64,000 bases of DNA from Thinopyrum elongatum. Its lineage: Eukaryota > Streptophyta > Magnoliopsida > Poales > Poaceae. The notes under the pieces were generated by a model. That model did no database searches. It was not told where the DNA came from and saw only the letters and a list, made by a program, of their open reading frames with translations. The DNA lies in assembly GCA_011799875.1 (NCBI GenBank), contig CM022298.1, positions 722,171,622-722,235,621 of the forward strand, in the 5' to 3' direction. A program made the position numbers and the translations under genes. Of the stretch, positions 47,863 through 57,016 are shown in pieces (within the stretch, counting starts at the first letter, position 1; every line of letters begins with the position of its first letter).

Positions 47863-48403
47863 CTGCAGGGGCAGAGAGGAGCTCCAAGTTGACCCTTGTG
47901 GTTGGCAAGCCCCTGCAAAAAGGTTTCTTTCAGTTACAACCAATCGATCATCAAGGGAGAAAGCTTTCACAAGTAAACGAAGCTTGGTAGGAAACCAAGG
48001 AGTACTTGATTTGGTCTGCATCCATCCATACGTACATAAGTGAAAATGAGAAAATTTACACATGAAAGCACGCATGGCTGGCTCATTGAACACCATACAA
48101 CACTAGCGAATACTAGAAGAACAAATAAGGCATTAATTAATTTGGCAGATGAGTGGTGAGGAGGCAGCCACCATACAATCGTTAATTTGTTCAAACCGTA
48201 AACTAACTAACAAATGTAGTGTGTCCTGTTTTGATTTATACACCATCCATCATTCAGTACGACTTGGTACCACTAAATTAGGGACTGAATTCAGGAAGCC
48301 AAATTGCATACCAAAAAAGACCAAAACCATAGCAAGTATTGTTGAGCAGGAAGGCAAAGGGCATATTAGACAGGCTCGGCGTAAACAGAGGAGAGGAGCT
48401 CAC

Positions 48404-48545
48404 CTTGGCTGTTTTGTAGCCGATTCCAAACAGCACCACTGCCGCATGGCAGCAGGGCCAACGGAAGACGCCACCGAGGCCAGAGACGATGCCCTAGCAT
48501 CTGTCAGTGGCACGATGAACCCCTTCTCCTCTGCTGTACCAAATC
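48404..48545 (-). pseudogene. Exon-like module G, copy B
   Basis: 142 bases between an acceptor GTGCAG and a donor CCAAG/GTGAGC. It is open in the frame GFGTAEEKGFIVPLTDARAS; a second frame reads GGVFRWPCCHAAVVLFGIGY, which looks more like a conserved membrane segment and is also seen in the copies near 40525 and 46580. A smaller derivative lies at about 50500-50570. Confidence 0.4.
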
Positions 48546-49084
48546 CTGCACAAACATGAATAGCACAAATGACAAATCTTGAGCTCAAATCCGAAAAAGA
48601 AGAAATCAACCTTAAACAGCAAGCAATCATTAAATTTTGATGCTGACATGTATCTATATTGGTAATAGATGGTTGTCGGAGAAATGAATATACTATCCAC
48701 TGTTTTCCTGAAGAATGACAATGAGAAAGGCATATTATCCAAACTCTGTGTTGTCTACTACAATGGCAATCAGCAACGTCTACCGAAGCCCTCACATGCA
48801 TGACACCATTTCCCTCATTTCCGTCCTATTTCGGTCCTTTAGGTCAAGTTCATAAAAACAGATGGGAATTTGGTCGATCCGAAAGACACTCAAGTAAGCG
48901 ATTGTACTCTACATCCGATTCATGTATGTGTTAGCTAAGAGTTGCATTCTCCTCTACCAAGCTCGCCTCCTTTTTTCTCCTTCCAATTACCATGTTGTGT
49001 TCTTCTTTGTCAGATTCGGTTTTTGCCTTTCTTCATTTGTTAAAATCAGTAATTACATCAAATTACTTTCAATGGCACATTTGT

Positions 49085-49620
49085 AACCATTGTTATTTCA
49101 AAACTCAGCGCACCATCATCAATCTGCCTCTCATGGAATACCCGTGTTAAGACATGGAGAGACACGTTGGATTTCAAACTGGAAGGATATGCGAATACTG
49201 GAGCGCATATCCCACTACACTACATGGTTTGAACTTCCTCATGGTCGAGCGCAAAGTAAGAGCCACACTGATTTTTTTCTCGTGTGATTTGTTCCATTCG
49301 AGAATATAATTAGCATTTGTTTCCTTCATTTTGCACAGGGGGTACAATAGAACCCAGGGATAAAATGGCTAAGTTTAAGGATACTTTCCATGAAGGGGTT
49401 CTGTACAAAATTGAACGGTATCAAATATTTAGAGCCGGAGATAGGTAGAGAGCTGGGGATCACCCTTCAGAATTAGCTTTGTTCATAGGACATTTGTTGA
49501 ACTAGCTGCTCCCGAGCCACCGAATTTCCTTCCCTATATTTGCTTACAAGTTACAATGCACTTCCCTTTGTGCAATTAGAGAAACGTATCGGATCAATTG
49601 TGCCTATGTCAGGTTAATTC
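49085..49620 (+). pseudogene. RPA-like (DUF223/OB-fold) gene fragment
   Basis: Two exon-like pieces on the plus strand. 49130-49255 reads IPVLRHGETRWISNW, and 49341-49448 (after an acceptor GCACAG) reads KFKDTFHEGVLYKIERYQIF. A frame-shifted remainder (TFVELAAPEPPNF) follows to about 49615. The pattern 'F...L.EG.VY.I..F.V' resembles the replication protein A / DUF223 OB-fold found in plant RPA70-like proteins and Helitron-borne genes. Stop codons (49446) and a frameshift mark it as decayed. No Helitron end was recognised. The similarity is by eye and weak. Confidence 0.35.
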
Positions 49621-49768
49621 ACAAATCTTTATCTCCAAGAAGAAAAATGCACTCCGAACTTTTTCTGGAGCTTTTTTTATTGAACTGAAGCATGCTTCAT
49701 AGCACGATGAGGTCCAAAGGATTGGGAGAAAGCTGGGCAAATGGAGCTTGTGAGCAAGGAAACAGCGC

Positions 49769-50227
49769 GGGGGGGGGGGGGGGGAGCACCTCTGATGGCA
49801 GCGACCAATGGAAGGAGTCGGTGGCCGGTTGAGGTGCTGCTTTTTAAGCTACTAAAATGCAAATTCAAAGGGCTGTTATGAGCAAAATGCCCTCTCTAAT
49901 GTCAGAATTATTATTGTTCAAATGTATGTTGACAATATGATCGATATAGTAAATTAACATGGAGTGGCCATACGTACAGGTGCTCAGGACAAAATATACC
50001 TTTTTGTATTTAAAACCCATAGAACATATGCAGAGCCGAAGCTGAAAACAAGCATTACCCCCAGTAAGTAGCATAAGTCTATTGCACGCGTTACAATACA
50101 CCCACTATAATAATATGTGGATCTCACCAGGACATTGCTTATTTTCATAGCTCATAGAGGAAGCAACATTACGATCATAGAAAGTAGCCAATAGTTGGCC
50201 TCTGCAAATCAAATCACCGCACCATGC
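49769..50227. other. Poly-G run and flank, no gene
   Basis: A run of about 15 G follows GCGC near 49765-49785, a likely replication or assembly error spot. The rest of the stretch to 50227 is AT-rich without recognisable content. Confidence 0.5.
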
Positions 50228-50673
50228 ATGGAGAGCATTGCAGCTTTGAAATCCAGGATTAAAGGGTGCTTCTTAAGCTTCTTCTGTGTTTAATTTACTT
50301 TTGTCTTATTCCAGGCATAGTTCTCTATCACGAATCCATATAACTTATCTAACTTAACAGCTAATGAAGCCCAAACAGTAGCAAAACCCTAAGTAATCCT
50401 AGATCCTCCATGGGTGGATGGCCACGAGATAGAGCATGGTCGATGAGCACAGGAGCGGAGCAAAGGAAGGAGAGGAGCTGTAGAAGCTCACCATGGCAAT
50501 TTGTAGTTGATGCTGAAATGCAGCCCTTGTCCTTTGCTGTACCAAGTCCATGCTGCTCCTGCTGCACAAAACAGGACGAGAAATATCAGCAAGATAACGT
50601 TGAGCTGAAATCCGAGGAAGAAGAAAAGGTCAGGGGAGAGGAGGAGGTCCATGGGGAAAGAAAGGAGCAGCAC

Positions 50674-50754
50674 CTGTCCATCACGCCGTGCAAATCGAAT
50701 CCAATACAAGGCATCAAAGCAAGGTCCAGCCCAATGTAAGTGGACAGCAAGGTC
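50674..50754 (-). pseudogene. Exon-like module D, copy 2
   Basis: 81 bases with the same borders and phase as copy 1 (47429-47509). It reads DLAVHLHWAGPCFDALYW and ends FARRDGQ. The reading frame is intact. A following G-type module (50500-50570) is internally deleted, so this copy is unlikely to give a full product. Confidence 0.45.
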
Positions 50755-50828
50755 CTGTTATGATACAATAGCAACAATGAGAGATTGGATTTGTGGAATT
50801 AATTCATCAACTAAAGCAGAACGAGGTA

Positions 50829-50942
50829 CTCCCTCCGTCCGGAAATACTTGTCGGAGAAATGGATAAAAATGGATGTATCTAGAACTAAAATACGTCTAG
50901 ATACATTCATTTCTCCGACAAGTATTTTTGGACGGCGGGAGA
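50829..50942. mobile_element. Stowaway MITE, right end altered
   Basis: CTCCCTCCGTCCGGAAATAC and its inverted partner ending TTTTTGGACGGCGGGAG. There is a TA on the left (50827-50828), but AC rather than TA follows on the right, so the right end or target duplication has mutated. A fragment of a similar element is at 51490-51524, and another at 22760-22800. Confidence 0.85.
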
Positions 50943-51446
50943 CCTAAACTTGAATCACTAAGAAAACGCTAATGTCAAGACAGATTATCTCTTGGCAGTA
51001 GAGCAACCGCCAGCCAGACCACCAATACCCAAAAGCTAACTACACATACATGCACATATGTATATTTCCTCCCTTGTAACAAAGATGGATGGACTGAACT
51101 ACACAGCGGTGCCGCACGGCTGCCTTCCCGTGCTGCGGCCCGGTAGCCACATGTAATGTGGGTGTGGACGAAGAAAAAACCATCAAAACCATATGTGCCC
51201 GAGACATGCACTAGGCCACCTACCCCACTGTTGTGTTGAGAACGTGCACGCAGCATGGTTCCTGGTTATACCAGCTCTGTATTTTGTTCTAAAGAAGGCT
51301 TCATATTCTATCTCACTCCCATTGCTACAGCTTTCACCATCCCCATTCTGCTCCCGTCGCTTTCACCGTCCCCAGCGTGCTTCTGCCCCATAACACATCA
51401 TCTTTATTCTTCATTAGCCATCAAATCATCGAACGGCTGCCATGAT

Positions 51447-52922
51447 AAGAAGGGAAGAGAAAGTGATTAGTAAGCATGATAAAAAATCTATTTGAGCGGC
51501 AAGTATTTCTAGACAGAGGGAGTACTTGCTTGCCAGATTAGGCGTGCATAGTTGTCATGCTAAAAAAAATACTTCCTTGCCAGATTACATGTGCTTAGAT
51601 GCCATGCTAATAAATGCTTAGTGTTCAGATTATAATTGCTTAGTAGTTGGGCTAATAAAATACTTAGTGTCCAGATTACAAAGCATAGTTGTCATGCTAA
51701 AAAAAAATCTTAGTTTCCAGATTACACAAATGCTTAGTTGCCATGCTAATAAAATGCTTACTGTCCAGATTACAAAGCTTCGTTGTCGAGCTAAAAAAAA
51801 TTCTTAGTTTCCAGATTACACAAATTCTTAGCTTTCAAGCTAAAAAAATTCTTACTTTCCAGATTACACAAATGCTTGGTTGCCATGCTAAAAAAAAATC
51901 TTAGTTTCCAGAATACACAAATGCTTGGTTTCCATGCTAATAATACTCAGTTGACCAGATTAGAAGTACGTACTTGCCAAGAACTGAAAAATGCTTATTT
52001 GCCTAGTTACACACACAACAAACAGAAACAGGGGGTTGAGCAAAACAAGAAAAAACAACATGGATTAGCTGCCGCGGGCTAAATCCACGGAAGCAAAACG
52101 CACACATCACCCAGATTTTCCCAATATGGATTGTTTCCATGATGATGCAGAGAAAAACTAAGCCCAATACGGATTAGCTGGCAAATCGAATCCAAGGGAA
52201 TCAGGGGAAAAAGAAAAGGTCATGGGAGGGGATCCATGGGGAAAGAAAGGAGCAGCACCTATCCATCACGATGGAGCTCGGAGCCATGCGAATCGAATAC
52301 AATACATGGCGTCGAAGCAAGGTCCAATCCACGGAAGTCGACAGCAAGGTCCTGTTATGATACACTAACAACAATGAGAGGTTGCATTTGTGGAATTCAT
52401 CAACTAAAGCGGAACGACGAACTACACATACATACACATGTGTATATTCCCTCCCTTGTAACAAAGATGGGCATACTGAACTAGAAAAACGCAATGGAAA
52501 GAAGGGAAGATAAAGTGATTAGTTGTCATGCTAATAGAATGATTAGTGTCCAGACTACGCAAATGCTTAGTTCCCATGCTGAAAAACATCTTAGTGTCGA
52601 GGTTACGCAAATGCCTAGTTGACATGCTAAATAAAATGCTCGGTTTCCAGATTACACAATTGCTTTGTTGCCATGCTAAATAAATGCTCAGTATCCAGAT
52701 TACACAGATGTTTAATTAGTTGCCATGCTAAATAAATTCTTAGTTTCCGGATTACACAAATGCTTAGTCGGCATACTAAAGAAGATCTTAGTTTTCAGAT
52801 TACACAAATGCTTACTTGCCATGCTAAAAAAAAATACTTAGTTGACCAGATTACAAGTACGTCCTTGACAAAAACTAAAAAATGCTTAGTTTTCTAGTTA
52901 CCCACACAACAAACAGAAACAG
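51447..52922. repeat. Twin minisatellite blocks, about 40-48 bp unit
   Basis: The unit is approximately TTAGTTGCCATGCTAA, an A-run, AT(G/T)CTTAGT, then TTCCAGATTACACAAATGC. Block 1 runs about 51527-52000 and block 2 about 52515-52900. Both blocks end in the same non-repeat tail (GACCAGATTA, AAGTACGT, ACAACAAACAGAAACAG) and start with GAAGGGAAGA(G/T)AAAGTGATTAG. So the entire array was itself duplicated as a unit of about 0.45-0.6 kb, with a piece of the 47/50-kb duplication between the copies. Confidence 0.75.
52259..52351 (-). pseudogene. Exon-like module D, copy 3, degenerate
   Basis: It begins DLAVDFRG like copies 1 and 2 but loses the frame after about 10 codons and is 93 rather than 81 bases long. 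The donor GATAG/GTGCTG is retained. It lies inside the partial third copy of the 47/50-kb duplication. Confidence 0.4.
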
Positions 52923-52984
52923 TTTTTTTTAGAATAAAAGGGCCAAAAGGCCCCAGTTCCATTGATAGCAACAAACAGAAACAG
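52907..52984 (-). mobile_element. 46-bp retroposon with 16-bp target duplication
   Basis: CAACAAACAGAAACAG stands at 52907-52922 and again at 52969-52984. Between them is a 46-base insert that begins with eight T on the plus strand, that is, it ends in poly(A) on the minus strand. The same host sequence without insert is found at the end of minisatellite block 1 (near 52016-52031). This is the product expected of a severely 5'-truncated LINE or SINE insertion. Confidence 0.7.
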
Positions 52985-53215
52985 ATCTAGCTAGCATGGT
53001 TCTGGCCCTTGATGGCCGGGACAGTACGCCAAGCGATCTCGGCCCTCATGGCTGGGGGATTTTGGTCAAGGGTAGAAAACTAGAGACGCACTCGTCCTTA
53101 ATTAGATTTTCTTCCCAAGATTTATTATTTATTTCCCTGAGGATGCAGAGGAGGACCTGCTGCGAAATCCAATCCAAGATCTGCGGTGCAAGGAAAGAGA
53201 GAGTGGGAAACTGAC

Positions 53216-53428
53216 CTCCATGGCGTGGCGTCGGTCCGCACTAGCAGCAGCAGCAGCAGCGGGGCCGTGGTGGTCTTCACCGCCTGACTGACGACGATGC
53301 CGCTGGCGCTGGGTGAAGAAGAACCCTAGGCAGCCGCTGCTGGAGGCATCGACGACCGACAAGAGGGAGCCCTCCCTCCCGTGCGCCGGGTCCTGTTCTT
53401 GGGGGCGGATCCTGGGCTCGGCCGCCAT
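53216..53428 (-). CDS. First coding exon of a minus-strand gene, product unknown
   Basis: ATG at 53428 (context GGCCATGGCG) opens 71 codons and ends exactly at a donor ATGGAG/GTCAGT. The peptide starts MAAEPRIRPQEQ, contains a GCLGFFF segment and a basic RQRHRRQ stretch, and ends in six Ala and DRRHAME. Composition is typical of a grass first exon. No second exon can be assigned with certainty: the candidates are the duplicated modules between 52.4 and 40 kb and, finally, the GWHWLV exons at 39.3 and 38.3 kb. No break is visible in this exon. Confidence 0.5.
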
Positions 53429-53700
53429 GGCCGCAGGCTAGGTCTCGGGCGGGCGGGCGGGCGCGAGGAAGGAGGTTGGATGGAGGATGCTAGGGTTTGG
53501 GGGTGGAGGTGGAGGAGGAGGGAGGGGGTTGGGGGACGCCGGCGGTGGGTTGGGGTAGAGGAGATCGGCGGCGGCGGCGGCGGCGGTGTTGGTTTGGGGA
53601 ATAAATCGTGGGGAGATGAAGAGAAGCGGGGGCTACTTTGGGTTGGGGGTGCCTATTCTGTGTGAGTGTGATGGATGGAATTCAATTTCTTTTTCTTTTC
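53429..53700 (-). promoter_or_regulatory. GC-rich promoter and leader with (GGC)n
   Basis: Directly upstream (on the minus strand) of the exon at 53428. It is strongly G-rich on the plus strand with a (GGC)7-like microsatellite at 53567-53587 and CGGGCGGGCGGGCG at 53448-53462. CpG-rich promoters with trinucleotide runs in the leader are common in grasses. No TATA box is obvious. Confidence 0.45.
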
Positions 53701-54299
53701 TTTTTTTTGACCAAAAATCTCAGAAGATTTTTTCTAGATTTTTCGGCATGGGTTGAGCGGGAAATTCTTCGGGATCAAGGGGCGGCGTGGTTGGTTTATG
53801 ATTGGTCAACATGACCCTCCCACGGATCGATCTCCTATTCATTTGATTTTAGTCATCCGCTCACATCCGACGGAGAAGAGATTAGAAGAGAACCCTAGTT
53901 AAATTATGGTTTGATGGGTGAGGATGGATTCTCAATTTGGTTTGGATCCGACAATCTCAGAGGATGGGGAACTCGAAAGTTGGGGTTGGTTGGATATCAT
54001 ATTCACTTAGCACGTCGATACTTCGACACAAGCCCGGAATATTTCGAGAGATAGAGGATTGGTTTGACTTTTCATTGGCGACAACATTTTGGGTCGCGCC
54101 CCTCTTAAGAGGGCTTTCCGTTGTTTTATGGAGGAGAAGGGAACAGTGGCATGTGCGTCGGCGTGATGTGGGAGACAGATGGATTCGGTACGTGATCGGA
54201 GTCGTCGATAGTCTTGTCTTAATCTGGCGTGTCTCTGATCCCAACATTTTATTTATTTATCTATTACTTTCTTCTCTTTTGGATTGAACAGCATGCATG
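53701..54299. other. Intergenic, no gene
   Basis: Moderately AT-rich with short open frames on both strands, none recognisable. There are no transposon ends. Confidence 0.4.
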
Positions 54300-55329
54300 A
54301 GAGCATCTACAGCCGGGCACCCTGTTGACGCTCGAAAATGGCATGATCGCAAAGAGTGACTTGAGGCTGTAGCAAGATGAGGTCAAATTCATGATTTCAT
54401 ATTACCATTGGATGGCTCTCTTCAAGCCGATCGAAATAAATATAGAGATGGTCCAAAACGGAGCTCGGATGCAAAAGTTATGACAATCTTAGAGATGCTC
54501 GTATTGACACCAGATTAAAGAATGACATGAAACCTAATTAATATGGCCTCGGATAAAAAAAAAGTTACTTTTGCAAAGTTCTTCGTCTCGTCGAAACGGA
54601 CGATTTTGATATAAAAATCGTCTTAATCCGAGGTCGTATGCAAAAGTTACAGACAAAACCGTGCGCTGCAGCAATATTTGGCCGGATCATCCGGGCCGGG
54701 GTCCAGATCATCCGGAAAAACAAAGCACCAAAAACAACAGAAGGTTTATGATGAAGCCGGATGATCTGGGTCCAGTCCCGGATGATCCGGGTGGAGGCCG
54801 GACAATCCGGGTAGAAGTCCGGACGTCCGGACAGTTTTTTCTGCTGCAGATGTTAGAAAACAGCCCGAAACTCCCACAAGATGACCTCAAATCGAAAAGT
54901 GTTCAACATGAAAGTTGTGCGTCTCGTCGAAACGGATGATTTTGATATAAAAATCGTCCAAATCTAAGGTAGTATGTGGATTCTAGAGCCAAAACAGTGA
55001 GCTGCTGTCAGAAAACTGGGCTAGGCCGGATCATCCGGGCCTAGAGCCGGACATCCGGGCCGGAGGTCGTGAGAAGTACGAATTTGGCTAGATTTTGATG
55101 ATTTGGACGACAAGGCAAGTCCTTTTCTTGTACGAAAAGTCCATCCGCCTCTTATGTAGATAGGAGGTGACGGCCGATTGAACAACACACAATCGAACAA
55201 TCATCTACCACGTTTTTATCCTTTATCTTCTCCCTTGTTCTTCTTCTTTCTCGTTCTTCGTTCGTTCTTCTTCATTGCAGGGCGGCGAACCTCGAGGCCC
55301 TAGGGGCGATCCGATCGACCTAGGGCAGC
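54300..55329 (+). mobile_element. LTR-like segment with CCGGAT near-palindromes, cut by the copia element
   Basis: Contains two related stretches with CGTCTCGTCGAAACGGA(C/T)GA and TTTTGATATAAAAATCGTC (about 54586-54630 and 54923-54955). These alternate with CCGG(A)(T/C)-type words: CCGGATCATCCGG, CCGGATGATCCGG, CCGGACAATCCGG, CCGGACGTCCGG and others. It ends with a CT-rich stretch and a leader-like piece before the copia LTR starts at 55330. Composition and layout suggest an LTR of another element, but its borders were not found. Confidence 0.45.
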
Positions 55330-56963
55330 TGAAAGTGCAACTAATCCCCGGGTGGTTTTGGTAATTCATAACAACATATAGCTCATTGAACTAAAATCCA
55401 TTCAAGTTGATTATTTCAGAAAGTTCAATGATTGGCAATGGCATGGACTAGAGATGTGGACCCCTCAAAATGGTAAGGACGAATATTGGCAAAAGCTCAA
55501 GACTCTTCATTTCTATTTTAATGATCCAAGATCACATTGAGTCCATAGAAAAAGCCAATACTATTAAAAGGGGATGAGGTGTTGCTTAATGGTCTACTTG
55601 CTCAAAATGCTTAGTGATATGCTCCAAAGCCCTCAAACACTTTCTCATATCCAAATATGTCCCAAACCTAAAGTCAAACTCGGCCCCACCGATTTGATCC
55701 ATCCGGCGCCACCGAGTTCTTTTGACATAGCCATAGCCAGAAACCCTAATCAGTTCGGTCTCACCGAGATGGGATTGCAAACTCTCTGTTTCCCTTCGTA
55801 ACATTTCGGTCTGACCGAAATGAGCGATCGGTCCCACCGAGTTCGCAATGCAAACTCTCTATTTTCCTTTCGTAACATTTCGGTATCACCGAAAGGAGCG
55901 ATCGGTCCCACCGAGTTTGCCTGACCAACTCTCTGTTTGCTCATTGCTGAAATCGGTCCCACCGAGTTCACGCAATCGGTCACACCGAGATAAGGTTTTG
56001 CCCTAACCCTAGTGCATCGGTCCCACCGAGTTGATCATGTCGGTCCCACCGAAAATCCTAACGTTCACATTTTGAACTGAATCGGTCTCACCGAGTTCAC
56101 CTATTCGGTCTGACCGAGTTGGGTCAAATGTGTGTAACGGTTAGATTTTGTGTGGAGACTATATATACCCCTCCACCCCCTTCTCTATTCAAGAGAGAGC
56201 CATCAGAACATGCCTACACTTCCACTACTCATTTTCTGAGAGAGAACCACCTACTCATGTGTTGAGATCAAGACATTCTAATCCTACCACAAGAATCTTG
56301 ATCTCTAGCCTTCCCAAGCTGCTTTCCACACAAACCATCTTTCCACCATAGCCAAATCTGTGAGAGAGAGTTGAGTGTTGGGGAGACTATCATTTGAAAC
56401 ACAAGAGCAAGGAGTTCATCATTAACACACCATCTATTACCTTTTGGAGAGTGGTGTCTCCTAGATTGTTTAGGTGTCACTTGGGAGGCTCTGACAAGAT
56501 AGTGGAGTGAACCAAGGAGTTTGTAAGGGCAAGGAGATCGCCTACTTCGTGAAGATCTACCCGAGTGAGGCAAGTCCTTCGTGGGCGATGGCCATGGTGG
56601 GATAGACAAGTTTGCTTCTTCGTGGACCCTTCGTGGGTGGAGCCCTCCGTGGACTCGCGTAACCGTTACCCTTCGTGGGTTGAAGTCTCCATCAACATGG
56701 ATGTACGATAGCACCACCTATCGGAACCACGCCAAAAATCTTCGTGTCTACATTGCATTTGCCTTCTCCAAACTCTTCCCTTTATCTTCATATGTAATGA
56801 TTTACATTCCGCTGCTATACTCTTAGAATTGCATGTGTAGGTTGATTGCTTGACTTGTGCTAAGTTGCTAAAATCTGCCAAGACTTAAAATTGGGAAAAG
56901 GCTAGATTTTTATTTGGTCAAGTAGCCTAATCACCCCCCTCTAGACCTACTTTTGATCCTACA
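55330..56963 (+). repeat. 5' LTR of the copia element
   Basis: 1634 bases, starting TGAAAGTGCAACTAATCCCC and ending GATCCTACA. 55680-56120 contains 13 copies of a near-palindrome of the form TCGGTnnnACCGA or slight variants. The promoter box TATATATACCC is at 56160-56170, followed by a pyrimidine-rich start region. The first 440 bases match the 3' LTR at 63562-64000 with very few differences by eye, indicating a fairly recent insertion. Confidence 0.85.
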
Positions 56964-56982
56964 AGTTGTATCAGAGCTTTGG
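56964..56982 (+). other. Primer-binding site
   Basis: AGTTGTATCAGAGCTTTGG directly follows the LTR end. The TATCAGAGC core matches the 3' end complement of initiator methionine tRNA, used by copia elements. Confidence 0.75.
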
Positions 56983-57016
56983 TGATCATAGCCTTGGTCT
57001 CACAACCTAGGAGAGT

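Larger units (their letters stand above)
45210..48740 (-). repeat. Segmental duplication, about 1.1-1.3 kb copies
   Basis: Copy A is about 45790-46830 and copy B about 47575-48738. Shared landmarks in order: GCAGCATCAAACTAAAGAGA, TTGATGTGGACTACTTGAC, GCAGCGGGTGTACTGCT, GTGGTGAGGA(A/G)GCAGCCACC, GGGACTGAATTCAGGAAGCC, GTATTGTTGAGCAGGAA(A/G)G and GATGAACCCCTTCTC. A shorter, more diverged relative lies at 45200-45470 and another before 45053. Exon-like modules on the minus strand are carried along in each copy. Confidence 0.75.
46925..50826 (-). repeat. Second segmental duplication pair (46925-47600 and 50228-50826)
   Basis: Shared landmarks: GGAGAGCAT(C/T)GCAG, TGAAATCCAG(A/G)ATTA, CTTAAGCTTCTT, ATATAACTTATCTAACTTAA, GTAGCAAAACCCTAAGTAA, TCCATGGGTGGATGGCCACG and CAGCAAGGTCCTGTTATGATAC. 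A third partial copy lies at about 52200-52430. Between the two copies lie copy B of the first duplication and the RPA-like fragment, so duplications are interleaved. Confidence 0.75.

Noticed and set aside
51527..52900. Possible CRISPR-like array
   Set aside because: Units are imperfect and contiguous without unique spacers, in a plant genome; it is a minisatellite.
53381..53665. 94-codon plus-strand Gly/Arg-rich frame
   Set aside because: Antisense to the first exon and CpG-rich leader of the minus-strand gene; composition artefact.
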